21,909 bases of DNA from VRUE01 sp035554595 (GCA_035554595.1 DATMIH010000190.1:1-21909), one strand, 5' to 3'. Numbered from the stretch's first letter, positions 8,162-16,911 are shown. Program-made: numbers and translations. Notes: generated by a model not told the origin, from the sequence alone.

Positions 8162-9126
8162 GGGTCGCGGTCCTCAGCGGCGGTCGCTCCTCCGAGCACG
8201 ATGTTTCGTTGCGCTCAGGGGAGGCGGTGGCGCGCGGCCTGGAGCAGGCCGGCCACGAGGCGCTGCGTGTGACGATCTCCCGCGAGGGTGCCTGGACCTA
8301 TGACGGCGCCGGTTTGGAGCTGGTTCCCGGTGAAGGCCTGCTGGGCGCTGAGGCCGTCTTTCCCGCTCTGCACGGCCCCTTCGGCGAGGACGGCAGCGTG
8401 CAGGGCCTGCTCGAGTGGCTGGACGTGCCCTACGTCGGCTCCGACGTGCTCGCGTCCGCCGCCTGCATGGACAAGCTGACCCTGAAGCGGCTCTTTGCCC
8501 AGGCCGGGATCCCCCAGGTCGATTTCGTCGATGCGGCGGAGCCGGGCTGGCGCGAGCGCTGCGAGCGGCTCGGTGCGCCGCTTTGGGTCAAGCCCTCCCG
8601 GCTCGGTTCCAGCGTCGGCATCAGCAAGGTTGCCGGGGTGGGCACCGAGCTCGACGCCGCGGTTGAGCTCGCGCGCCGCCACGACCCGCGCGTGATCGTC
8701 GAGGCACCTGCAGCGGGCCGCGAGGTCGAGTGCTCATTGCTCGGCAACGAGCAGGTCGACGCCTCCCAACCCGGCGAGGTCGTCGCCGACGGCGACTGGT
8801 ACGACTACGAGAACAAGTACCGCGAGGGGGGAATGGAGCTCGTTGTGCCGCCGCCGGTCTCAGCCGAGCAGATCGCCGAGGTGCGCCAGCTGGCCGTCGA
8901 GGCCTTCCGCCTCGGCGGCTGCTCCGGCCTCGCCCGCTGTGACTTCTTCGTCGAGCCCAACGGCGCCGTCCTCGTCAATGAGATCAACACCATGCCGGGC
9001 TTCACCGAGACCAGTGTCTACGCCAAGCTCTGGCAGGCCTCAGGCCTCGAGTACCCGGACCTCTGTGACCGTCTGGTGAACCTGGCGCTCGAGCGCCACG
9101 CACGGGCACGCTCTTACGAGTTCTGA
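8158..9126 (+). CDS. ddl: D-alanine--D-alanine ligase
   Basis: ATP-grasp enzyme that joins two D-alanines for the peptidoglycan stem peptide; 322 residues, a usual length. Motifs: GGRSSEHDVSL (8-18), HGPFGEDG (72-79), MDK (104-106), KPSRLGSSVG (145-154, ATP-binding loop), EVECSLLG (189-196), YDYENKY (215-221), ARCDFF (259-264) and NEINTMPGFT (274-283, metal ligands and substrate site). The YDYENKY loop is of the ordinary D-Ala-D-Ala type rather than that of VanA-like D-Ala-D-Lac ligases. The start overlaps the pknB stop, so substrate synthesis is translationally coupled to the wall-sensing kinase. It ends the wall operon; an AT-rich spacer and an unrelated cassette follow. Confidence 0.96.
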   Translation: MRVAVLSGGRSSEHDVSLRSGEAVARGLEQAGHEALRVTISREGAWTYDGAGLELVPGEGLLGAEAVFPALHGPFGEDGSVQGLLEWLDVPYVGSDVLASAACMDKLTLKRLFAQAGIPQVDFVDAAEPGWRERCERLGAPLWVKPSRLGSSVGISKVAGVGTELDAAVELARRHDPRVIVEAPAAGREVECSLLGNEQVDASQPGEVVADGDWYDYENKYREGGMELVVPPPVSAEQIAEVRQLAVEAFRLGGCSGLARCDFFVEPNGAVLVNEINTMPGFTETSVYAKLWQASGLEYPDLCDRLVNLALERHARARSYEF

Positions 9127-9201
9127 ATTCGGACGAACAGTCACACTAAACAAATTTAGCTGCTTAAACTGCTCGGGCTCCGTGTATTGGGGTGAATTCC
9201 C
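9127..9201 (+). promoter_or_regulatory. AT-rich spacer with possible promoter for the accessory pair
   Basis: Seventy-five bases between ddl and the next gene, clearly AT-richer than the surroundings. It holds a small inverted repeat CTAAA-caaa-TTTAG (9146-9159), a -10-like TAAACT at 9165-9170, and a GGGGTG ribosome-binding site (9189-9194) 7 nt before the ATG at 9202. No good -35 box is seen, so the promoter call is tentative. The spacer breaks the otherwise gap-free operon, supporting separate expression of the two downstream genes. Confidence 0.35.
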
Positions 9202-9681
9202 ATGGTCGGCGATCCGAGGGACAGAACCGCGTACGGCCTCGCGATTGCGAGCCTCGGGTTTGCCTTGGTCGCGGCGCTGATCGGCATCTGCTGGATCTCC
9301 GCGTTGGAGGGCGATCCCTCAACCACAACCACCACTCGTCACTGCGTCTTACATAAGCCGATCCAATGCGAATCAAAGGTAGCCGCGGCGGCCGCGATCA
9401 AACCGCCGCAACCCCCGGAGGGCCTTTGGGTTGCGTTGGCAGCTCTCGCCGGCGTCCTCGTTGGGGTGTTGATTCCCCTTCCATTGGTGACACCCCTTTT
9501 GCCGGGCAGATCAAAGCCCGAAAGCACCGATTGGCGCCCGCTCGTTTCCTTTGCGTTCGGAGGGTTCATCGTCGCCGTGGCAATCGTTGCGCACGACAGT
9601 CTGAAGGAACCGTTTGTCTGGTGTGCGATAGGCGGGATATTTCTCGGCCTCCTGATTCCCTCACCGGCGCGAGGGGACTAG
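9202..9681 (+). CDS. Hypothetical four-helix membrane protein
   Basis: Protein of 159 residues that I do not recognise. Predicted transmembrane segments at about 12-34, 75-100, 114-130 and 138-153. The loop between helices 1 and 2 (35-74) has a run of threonines and two cysteines (48 and 56) that could form a disulfide if it lies outside the cell. The ATG has a GGGGTG site 7 nt upstream. The gene is followed after 9 nt by the 567-residue gene on the same strand, so the two are likely co-transcribed. ATA isoleucine codons near the end, unusual for this genome, hint at a transferred origin. Possible roles such as partner or immunity protein for its neighbour are guesses only. Confidence 0.7.
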   Translation: MVGDPRDRTAYGLAIASLGFALVAALIGICWISALEGDPSTTTTTRHCVLHKPIQCESKVAAAAAIKPPQPPEGLWVALAALAGVLVGVLIPLPLVTPLLPGRSKPESTDWRPLVSFAFGGFIVAVAIVAHDSLKEPFVWCAIGGIFLGLLIPSPARGD

Positions 9682-9690
9682 GCGGCGATC

Positions 9691-11394
9691 GTGGACGACG
9701 TACATGGACTGATCCAACACTCTTTCGCGCTGGCGCTGCCCAAGCCCCACAAGCCCTTTCGCGGCCGAACCAATACCGAGCGAGTCGTCGAGCGATTCGC
9801 ACTCCCAGAGGGCCGCGGTAAGCCACACCGCGTGGAACAGGTGTGTAAGGGCGCGCACTATGGCGGAGACGAGCTTGCGACCCACAGTCCCCTTGCAGAG
9901 CACGGCTTGACCACGGTCGGCTCCCTGCGGATGGAGTTGCTCAAGCACTCGGAAGGCAGCAGCGACGCAATTCCCGACGCCCTCGATTGGGCGCTCAAAA
10001 AAAAATCAAAGGCCAGCGACGGCAACGACTACGAGGAACCGCGCTCCATCTTCTTCGATGGATACGACGACGAAAGGCAGCCAAGCGTCAACGACTTCTG
10101 GGTCAGGCCGCTGTCCCAAGACCGGGACTCTCCCTCCGCCAAGGTCTCCCGCACGCTCCTCGAGATACTGGCCCACAAGCGCTCCCGGCTGTTCGGCTTT
10201 CCGCTGGCGAACCGCATCGTCACCGTGATGCTCCCCCACGCGGTCGCACACGCTTCTGGCGAAGGGGCTGAGGAGGACGAGTGGTTCATGCAGCCGTTCG
10301 TCTCGTTCATTCGTGGTGGGCATGACCGCGGCCGGTTACGCGGCACGTACTCACTGACCTTCCTTCTCGTCCCTGTCGTCGCCGATGGGCTCCTATCGCG
10401 CAAGATGTCCCTGGCCGAGATCAAGTTAATGATGGCGGCGGGATGGGGTTACGCTGCCGCCCGGCCAGAAACGAGCCTCCCCAAGTTCGAACTGTCAGGA
10501 CCGCTGCTCGACTACCTCACGCACCTGGCCCGCTTCGATATCCGCGGAATGGGTGGGAAGGCGAGCAGGCGAAAAGACGAGTTCACATTGCGCCAGGCGA
10601 TCGAGCGAATCGCTTTCGGAGCTTCCCTGAGTGTCGCCCAGGGAAGCTCCGGCAGTATTGACCGGCGAGCCACTCGCCGTCTCGGCAACCAGGTCATCAT
10701 GGCGCTCGGGGGTGCCAGGGTGTCCTCACTAATCGTGGTAGATGAGGGCCTCACCCAGAACGACGTGAGGCGTCCGGCCTCCGGACCCCGGCCGTTCCCG
10801 GGCAAGCTCTCCCCTTTGATGAGGGCCCTCTCAGAGCCCCTCCGCCCGCCGCGACTTAGCGATCCCACCGCACGCAAGCACAGACTCGATCGACCGTGCG
10901 TCGACGACGACCTCTACGTCACCGGAGTGCTCCCAGCCAAGCGCTGCCTGATTGTCGTCAGCCGCGGGGCCGGACAATGGGGGAGCCGGGAATCGGCCTT
11001 GATGCAGGCGGGGAGCGTCGCCCATATGACGATCGGCGCGGCGACGGCGATAGGGATTCTTCGTGCGATCGATAATCGGCTCGAATTTCTCGACCGTGCA
11101 GACCCGAAGGGCATCGCTGAAATCGACCGAGAGATCGCCGGGGACCTGGCCGAGATATACGACCTCGACATAAGGCGGGAGTCGTATCGCGAGATATACC
11201 GGCATCTGCGGGAACGCCTCGGCATCGCCCGCGACTACAAGACGCTTCAGGACAAGATGCAGGCGCTCTACCGGGCGACGTCGACCCTGCACGAGGTCAA
11301 GACGCAGGCGCGGCTCGTTTGGCTGACGGGGGCGATCGTCGCGCTCAGTGTTCTGATCGTCATCGGCACGGTTGTGCTTGCTGGCAAAGGGTGA
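9691..11394 (+). CDS. Hypothetical protein with a C-terminal membrane anchor
   Basis: Protein of 567 residues from a GTG start, family not recognised. The N-terminal 100 residues are basic and hydrophilic; a low-complexity KKKSK patch (about 103-107) is encoded by an A9 run. The middle (150-460) looks globular with hydrophobic strands such as SLTFLLVPVV (221-230) and SSLIVV (345-350). A long helical segment (about 465-540), rich in charged and Leu/Tyr positions, precedes one transmembrane helix (about 541-564) at the very end. Basic residues just before the helix suggest that the body is cytoplasmic. The layout of helical stalk plus terminal helix loosely recalls CorA-like proteins, but I see no GMN motif, so I do not assign it. 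Several rare ATA codons suggest transfer. It ends 6 bp from the convergent kinase gene. Confidence 0.8.
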   Translation: MDDVHGLIQHSFALALPKPHKPFRGRTNTERVVERFALPEGRGKPHRVEQVCKGAHYGGDELATHSPLAEHGLTTVGSLRMELLKHSEGSSDAIPDALDWALKKKSKASDGNDYEEPRSIFFDGYDDERQPSVNDFWVRPLSQDRDSPSAKVSRTLLEILAHKRSRLFGFPLANRIVTVMLPHAVAHASGEGAEEDEWFMQPFVSFIRGGHDRGRLRGTYSLTFLLVPVVADGLLSRKMSLAEIKLMMAAGWGYAAARPETSLPKFELSGPLLDYLTHLARFDIRGMGGKASRRKDEFTLRQAIERIAFGASLSVAQGSSGSIDRRATRRLGNQVIMALGGARVSSLIVVDEGLTQNDVRRPASGPRPFPGKLSPLMRALSEPLRPPRLSDPTARKHRLDRPCVDDDLYVTGVLPAKRCLIVVSRGAGQWGSRESALMQAGSVAHMTIGAATAIGILRAIDNRLEFLDRADPKGIAEIDREIAGDLAEIYDLDIRRESYREIYRHLRERLGIARDYKTLQDKMQALYRATSTLHEVKTQARLVWLTGAIVALSVLIVIGTVVLAGKG

Positions 11395-11400
11395 GCCGGT

Positions 11401-12915
11401 CTAGCGCAGCAGCTTGATGTCGCTGACCTCGACCTGGTAGCCGCCGTACTGGTCGTTGGCTTCGGAGGCCTTGTTGAACCAGAGCAGGAAGTAGCGGGCG
11501 GGAGTGGGGACGGTGAGGTCGATTTCCTCGGTCGCGCTGGCGTCGACGGCGATGCCGACCGGTTCACCCCATTCGGAGAGGTCTTCCGGTGGGCCGGAAT
11601 CGGTGGCGAAGACCTGGGCGTCCCAGCCGGGCGTCGGGGTGCGCACGATCATCTTCGTTGGCTTGGCCGAGGCGCTGGTCGTGACGTAGATGCCGACGCC
11701 GGGGTCGGGGCCGGTCTTGGTGCCAGCGAAGGTGTCGGATTCGTAGTGCTCGGTTTCCCAGGCGGTTCCGGTCGGGTCGCCGTCGACCGCCAGTTCGACC
11801 TTGCTGCCGACCTCGTGGCCGTCCCCCTGCGGGTCGTAGTCGGTCGCGGAGGTAGTGGAGATCGCGCTGCCCTTGCCCTTGTCGGCACCACCGCCACCGA
11901 TGTTGCCGTTCGAGATCAGCTGCACTGCCGCCAGCACCGCGGCGGCGATCAGCAGCACGACGACGATCGCGGCCCAGCTGCGGCGCCCAGGGCCGGGGAG
12001 CTTGCGTTTGGGCGGCGGCACCGCGTCGAGGATGCTGGTCGCCTCGCCCGTGGTCGACCCGGCCCGCGCGGCCTCGACCTCCAGCGCCGTCTCGAGGTCG
12101 TCGATCATCTCGCCGACCTGCTGGTAGCGCTCGCTCGGGTCCTTGGCGGTGGCGCGCTCGACTACGAGCGCCACCGCGGCCGAGACCTCGGGGCGGCGGC
12201 GCTGCACGTCGGGCAGCTCCTCGTTGACGTGCTTCATCGCCACGCCGACCTGGCTGTCGGCCGCGAAGGGGACCTGGCCAACGAGCATCTCGTAGAGGAC
12301 GACGCCCAGCGAGTAGACGTCCGTGCGCGGGTCGACTTTGCGACCCATCGCCTGCTCGGGAGCGACGTAGTCGGTGGTGCCGAGCACACGGCCGGTGGCG
12401 GTCATGCCGTCCTGCTCGAGCTGGCGCGAGATGCCGAAGTCGGTCAGCTTCGCCCGTCCCTCGGCGTCGATCAGGATGTTCTGCGGCTTGATGTCGCGGT
12501 GAACCATGTTGCGCGCGTGCGCCATCGAGAGGCCGCGGGCGATCTCGATCGCGTAGGCGATCGCCTCCTGCGGCACTAGCGCCCCATCGCGATTGATCCG
12601 CTGCTTCAGGGTTTCCCCCTCGACGTACTCGAAGACGATGTAGGGGTGACCGCCGTCCTCGCCGGCGTCGATCACCGAGACCACGTTGGGGTGGGAGAGC
12701 TTGGCGACCGACCGAGCCTCCTGCCGGAAGCGCTCAAGCTGATCGGCCTGCTCGGACATCTCACGATGCATCACCTTCACCGCGACCTGCCGGTCGAGCG
12801 TCTGGTCGCGGGCCAGGTAGACCGTCGACATGCCGCCGCTGCCTAGCTTCGCCTCCAGCCGGTAACGGCCGGAAAGCACTGTTCCGATCATCGCGCTGCT
12901 GGGGCGGGCTTCCAT
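11401..12915 (-). CDS. Ser/Thr protein kinase with discoidin-like ectodomain
   Basis: Receptor-like kinase of 504 residues. The kinase domain (about 18-275) shows GSGGMSTV (25-32), Lys47, HRDIKPQN with Asp141, DFG (159-161), GTTDYVAPE (179-187). A Pro/basic linker leads to one helix (about 314-333). The outer part (about 350-504) has no PASTA repeats; the pattern DYDPQGDGHEV ... AVDGDPTGTAWETEHY (359-391) resembles the F5/8 type C (discoidin, galactose-binding-like) ectodomain seen at the C-terminus of mycobacterial MviN. Carbohydrate or wall-polymer sensing is therefore a reasonable inference. ATG 12915 directly follows the purM stop (TGAATG), so it is coupled to purM; the internal ATG at residue 9 is an alternative start. 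Glu codons again shift towards GAA in the ectodomain. Confidence 0.94.
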   Translation of the reverse strand: MEARPSSAMIGTVLSGRYRLEAKLGSGGMSTVYLARDQTLDRQVAVKVMHREMSEQADQLERFRQEARSVAKLSHPNVVSVIDAGEDGGHPYIVFEYVEGETLKQRINRDGALVPQEAIAYAIEIARGLSMAHARNMVHRDIKPQNILIDAEGRAKLTDFGISRQLEQDGMTATGRVLGTTDYVAPEQAMGRKVDPRTDVYSLGVVLYEMLVGQVPFAADSQVGVAMKHVNEELPDVQRRRPEVSAAVALVVERATAKDPSERYQQVGEMIDDLETALEVEAARAGSTTGEATSILDAVPPPKRKLPGPGRRSWAAIVVVLLIAAAVLAAVQLISNGNIGGGGADKGKGSAISTTSATDYDPQGDGHEVGSKVELAVDGDPTGTAWETEHYESDTFAGTKTGPDPGVGIYVTTSASAKPTKMIVRTPTPGWDAQVFATDSGPPEDLSEWGEPVGIAVDASATEEIDLTVPTPARYFLLWFNKASEANDQYGGYQVEVSDIKLLR

Positions 12916-13922
<1,007 letters not shown>

Positions 13923-13926
<4 letters not shown>

Positions 13927-15269
13927 GCGGGCGATTCTTTCAGGCGCTCGGTTAGATCGGGGACCGGTTCGAAAATGTGCTGCCGTCCACGCCGGCGCTG
14001 GAGCAGCAATCCGCGCTGGGCCAGTTGGCGCAGATCGACCCGAGCGGTCTCATGACTGACTCGGTGGCTCTTGGCGTGTCCCTCGAACGTGTAGGTGGCA
14101 TCCGAATCGCGAATGGCGTCGGTCAGGAGCGCGAGCTGACGCCCATTGAAGTGATCGGTTTCGTCGAGGAGCTGCTCGACGTCGTGAACTTCCGCCTGCT
14201 TGCGTCGAAGGTAGACCCGCAACTCGTCGATTGCGCGGCGCAGCACCTCCAGCTGATGAATGAGGAAGTAGGTCGCGTCACCTGCGTCTGCCTCGGTTTC
14301 GAGAAACGCCCTGCCGTACCGTGCAGGCGCGTTGCGGATGATCCGCGAGATCGGCAGGTACTCCACCAGCCAGTACCCGTGGGAGCGCATCAGCCAAAAG
14401 AACAGGATCCGGGCTGTCCGGCCGTTTCCGTCCTCGAACGGGTGGTCATAGGCCAGCCAGAAGTGCAGCAAGATTGCCCGGATCACCGGGTGAACGAACG
14501 TCTCGCCGCCCTCGTCTCCCTCATTCGCAAAGTTGCACATCAGAGCCATGCGCGCTGGCAGCTGCTCCGCTGGGGGCGGCCTGTGAACGAGACGCCCGCC
14601 GTCTCGATCGAGGACGACAACCCGGTCCTCTCCTGGCTGTTGGAGCCGGCCGGCGGCTGTGGGGTCGGCGAGGGTGCCGTCGGTGACGATGCGGTGCAAT
14701 TGCATGATCGTCTCGCGGCTCAGCTCCTTGTTCATCTCATCGTGCATGAACTGCAGCGCCCGGAAGTTGTTGACGATCATCAGCTCACTGCGGTCGCGCG
14801 GCTCGCGCCCGCTGCGCAACATCTCATTGGCGACCATCCGCGAGGTCGTTGCGCCCTCCAGCTGGCTGGAGCGGATCGCCTCCTCCACCTGAGCGTTGAC
14901 GAGATAGCGCTTTCTCGCCTGGCGATCGGAGGTAACGACCTTTTCCATGGCAACCTCGCCGCTGCAGTGTTGATCGATGTAGTGAAGGTGACGCAGGACG
15001 ATGTCCGGCAGCGTGAAGCCAAAGCTGTCTCCGTCGGAATCAAGCAGGGGAAAATGCCGCATCTCCCCCGCCCGAGCGAGCTTCAACCTGAGCCACCACT
15101 GCTCAGTGGTAAGCCCTGGTGGTGGGTCTAGATGCCGGAGCTTGTCCCAGTGCAGATAGCGCTCATCGGCCTTGTGGCCCCCGAGCGGCGCCACGACTGA
15201 TTCTCCCACCACCTTCGGGGGGAGCTGTCTCAACAAGTCCTCGGCTGCGGGGGCTTTCGCTACGAACAT
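13923..15269 (-). CDS. Fic family protein (probable AMP-transferase) with winged-helix tail
   Basis: Fic-domain enzyme of 448 residues that would transfer AMP (or another nucleotide part) to a hydroxyl of a target protein. Core motif HPFEDGNGR (276-284) has catalytic His276 and the Asp/Asn/Arg residues intact. An N-terminal inhibitory motif SSQLEG (134-139, pattern S-x3-E-G) marks a class II, self-inhibited Fic, so no separate antitoxin is needed. The C-terminal part (about 370-435) looks like a winged helix-turn-helix (SHRVSHETARVDLRQLAQRG), suggesting DNA binding. GGAG lies 5 nt before the ATG. The gene stands between uppP and purM, overlapping purM by ATGA, and is preceded by two palindromic 32-bp repeats that could be its own operators. 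Target protein unknown. Confidence 0.93.
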
Positions 15270-15270
15270 C

Positions 15271-15280
15271 CCAACTCCAG
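15271..15280 (-). promoter_or_regulatory. fic ribosome-binding site lying in a repeat half-site
   Basis: On the minus strand this reads CTGGAGTTGG. Its GGAG is the fic ribosome-binding site (5 nt spacer), and the sequence is a degenerate copy of the CTTGGAGTTA arm of the two palindromes just upstream. A protein bound to the repeats, or base pairing of AACUCCA in the leader with UGGAGUU here, could block initiation. Confidence 0.4.
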
Positions 15281-15281
15281 A

Positions 15282-15313
15282 TTAACTCCAAGTTTCTCCA
15301 AGTCTTGGAGTTA
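15282..15313. repeat. Palindromic 32-bp direct repeat, copy 1 (fic-proximal)
   Basis: Perfect 10-bp inverted arms TAACTCCAAG / CTTGGAGTTA around an 11-nt centre that itself holds another CTCCAAG. Identical over 32 bp to copy 2, 47 bp away start to start. On the minus strand it lies in the leader of fic. No T-run follows, so a terminator is unlikely; operator or RNA hairpin is favoured. Confidence 0.85.
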
Positions 15314-15328
15314 TAGCGGACTTCCCAG

Positions 15329-15360
15329 TTAACTCCAAGTTTCTCCAAGTCTTGGAGTTA
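15329..15360. repeat. Palindromic 32-bp direct repeat, copy 2 (uppP-proximal)
   Basis: Exact copy of 15282-15313. It ends 4 bp before the uppP stop codon, so it also lies in the 3' tail of any dedA-uppP transcript. A 15-bp spacer separates the copies. The equal orientation and exact identity suggest recent duplication or strong constraint. Confidence 0.85.
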
Positions 15361-15364
15361 CCTG

Positions 15365-16174
15365 CTATCGGCGCAGTTTGGCAAGAACTACAGCAGCCAA
15401 AGCGGCCCGGTAAGCCGCATACGGCCAGAGCGCCCGATCGCGCTCGACCAGCTTGATCAGGCGCTGCGAGGCGAGGGTCGAGGCGAAGGAGGCGCCGGCG
15501 CCGATCGCCAGCGAGCGCCGCAGCTCGGGCGAGGCGCCGCGGCGGGCTAGACGGGTGCCCTTGAGCGCGGTCGCGCCAACGATGATCGGCAACGCGATCG
15601 TGCGCGAGAGCAGGTTTGCCTGGTCGCGAGAGAAGCGGCGCCAGCGAGCCGCCGCCAAGGTGATGCCGTTGCGCGAGACGCCCGGGGCCAGCGCCGCCGC
15701 TTGGGCGACGCCGAGGGCGAGGCCGTCAACCGCGCCCGCCTCTCCGCGCCCGCGCAGCTGCGGCCTGGTGTCGGCTGCCAACATTGCCGCGGCGCCGGCG
15801 AGCAGGCCGTAGGCCGTCGACCGCGGGCCGCCGAGGTGACGCTCGATCGACCGCTCGAACTTGTAGCCGACCACCGCTGCCGGCAGGAACGACAGCGCCA
15901 GCACGACGGCGCCGCGCAGGTCAAAGGCGCGCAGCTCCTCGGCGATCAGGCGCCGCTGGCCGATCAGCAGCGCCGCCGCCGCGCCGGTGTGCAGGGCGAC
16001 CTCGAAGCTCTTGCGCACCTCGGGGTCGATCGCCTCCCAGTCCCAGCCGGCCAGCCAGGGGACGAGGACGATGTGGGCGGAGCTGGAGACCGGCAGCAGC
16101 TCCGCCGGCCCTTGCACGATGCCGAGCGCGATCGCTCGCCCAGCTGGAATCCGCCCGTCTGCCGCGCCGCTCAA
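15365..16174 (-). CDS. uppP: Undecaprenyl-diphosphate phosphatase (BacA/UppP family)
   Basis: Integral membrane enzyme that removes one phosphate from undecaprenyl diphosphate, recycling the lipid carrier for peptidoglycan and polysaccharide synthesis. The protein has 269 residues. Signatures: QGPAELLPVSSSAH (21-34; a Q/E-x3-E motif with Gln21 and Glu25, then SSSAH) and ALAPGVSRNG (161-170) with Arg168, the two conserved regions of the family. Several hydrophobic helices surround them. It starts at TTG 16174, overlapping the dedA stop (TTGA), so the two are translationally coupled. The C-terminus is short and basic. Gln in place of the first Glu of the E-x3-E motif is tolerated in some family members; whether activity is normal here is not known. 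Confidence 0.92.
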   Translation of the reverse strand: MSGAADGRIPAGRAIALGIVQGPAELLPVSSSAHIVLVPWLAGWDWEAIDPEVRKSFEVALHTGAAAALLIGQRRLIAEELRAFDLRGAVVLALSFLPAAVVGYKFERSIERHLGGPRSTAYGLLAGAAAMLAADTRPQLRGRGEAGAVDGLALGVAQAAALAPGVSRNGITLAAARWRRFSRDQANLLSRTIALPIIVGATALKGTRLARRGASPELRRSLAIGAGASFASTLASQRLIKLVERDRALWPYAAYRAALAAVVLAKLRR

Positions 16175-16860
16175 GCGCCCGGCGTGCGAACCGGCTCAGG
16201 CGCGGCCGTCGGGTCTTCGTCGTTCGGCGTCCCACCGCCGCGGCCGCCGCGCCGCTTGACGATCGCGTAGATGACAAGGCCGACGATCGCGGCGACCACG
16301 AGGTAATCCAGCACCTGAAGGTGGTGGCGCCACTGCTCCCAGTTGTCACCGACAGCCCGGCCGATCAGCGCGAAGCCGACGACCCAGGGCAGCGAGCCCA
16401 GCGCGGTCAGCCAGGTGAAGCGCCAGAAGGGCATCTCGGCGACACCGGCGGGCAGCGAGATAAAGGCGCGCACGAGCGGCAGCAGGCGGGCGAAGAAGAC
16501 GGTGGCATCGCCGTGGCGCTTGAACCAGCTGTCGACCCAGGCCAGCCGTGCCGGGCTGATGTGGATCAAGCGGTTCTTCTCGAGCAGGTCGACGCGGCCG
16601 TAGTAGCCGATCGCGTAGGTCAGCCAGGAGCCGACCATGTTCCCCGCCAACCCCGCAAGCGTCACGCCGAGCAGGGTCTGGTCGCCATTGGAGACGCTGA
16701 AGCCGGCGAACAGCATCACCGCCTCGCTGGGGATGGGGATGCAGGCGCTGCCGGCGGCCATCAGCAGGAAGACTCCCGCTAGCCCTGTGCTTTCAATCGT
16801 TTCGACGCAAAAGTCGACGATCGGGCCGGTCAGGTCGGCGTAGAGGAATGGGTGCAGCAT
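16171..16860 (-). CDS. DedA family membrane protein (probable C55-P translocase)
   Basis: Polytopic protein of 229 residues of the DedA/VTT family. Motifs: IPIPSE with Glu46, GNMVGSWLTY (73-82, the conserved G-x3-G helix), and FARLLPLVR with Arg125 and Arg131 (123-131). Bacterial DedA members (UptA) have been shown to flip undecaprenyl phosphate back across the membrane. Its TTGA overlap with the uppP gene strongly supports the same role here: UppP makes the monophosphate outside and DedA returns it inside. The C-terminal tail (about 203-229) is hydrophilic and Pro/Gly rich. The ATG at 16860 is 51 bp from the divergent dehydratase gene, so both promoters must share a very short region. Confidence 0.92.
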   Translation of the reverse strand: MLHPFLYADLTGPIVDFCVETIESTGLAGVFLLMAAGSACIPIPSEAVMLFAGFSVSNGDQTLLGVTLAGLAGNMVGSWLTYAIGYYGRVDLLEKNRLIHISPARLAWVDSWFKRHGDATVFFARLLPLVRAFISLPAGVAEMPFWRFTWLTALGSLPWVVGFALIGRAVGDNWEQWRHHLQVLDYLVVAAIVGLVIYAIVKRRGGRGGGTPNDEDPTAAPEPVRTPGA

Positions 16861-16911
16861 GAACAGACCCGGGATCCTAGAGCGTCAGCCCACTAAACTC
16901 GCCCTGCTCCT
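16861..16911. promoter_or_regulatory. Divergent intergenic region between dedA and dehydratase genes
   Basis: Only 51 bp separate two start codons facing opposite ways, so this segment should hold promoter elements for both. A -10-like TAAACT (16894-16899) could serve the plus-strand gene with a very short leader. No Shine-Dalgarno is seen before ATG 16912. No convincing -35 box. Confidence 0.3.

Noticed and set aside
8158..9126. VanA-like D-Ala-D-Lac ligase (glycopeptide resistance)
   Set aside because: The loop is YDYENKY as in ordinary Ddl, and no vanH or vanX is present.
15163..15348. 61-residue minus-strand frame overlapping the fic start, a possible Fic antitoxin
   Set aside because: It starts inside the repeat, runs through the fic N-terminus out of frame and has no family features; Fic already contains its own inhibitory motif.
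15282..15360. Two direct repeats that could be a minimal CRISPR array
   Set aside because: Only two copies with a 15-bp spacer, no cas genes, and the repeats lie in the leader of fic; operator-like palindromes fit better.
15282..15360. Rho-independent terminator(s) after uppP
   Set aside because: Stems are perfect but neither strand has a T-run after the hairpin, and two identical copies plus a related half-site at the fic ribosome-binding site favour regulation. A weak termination effect is not excluded.
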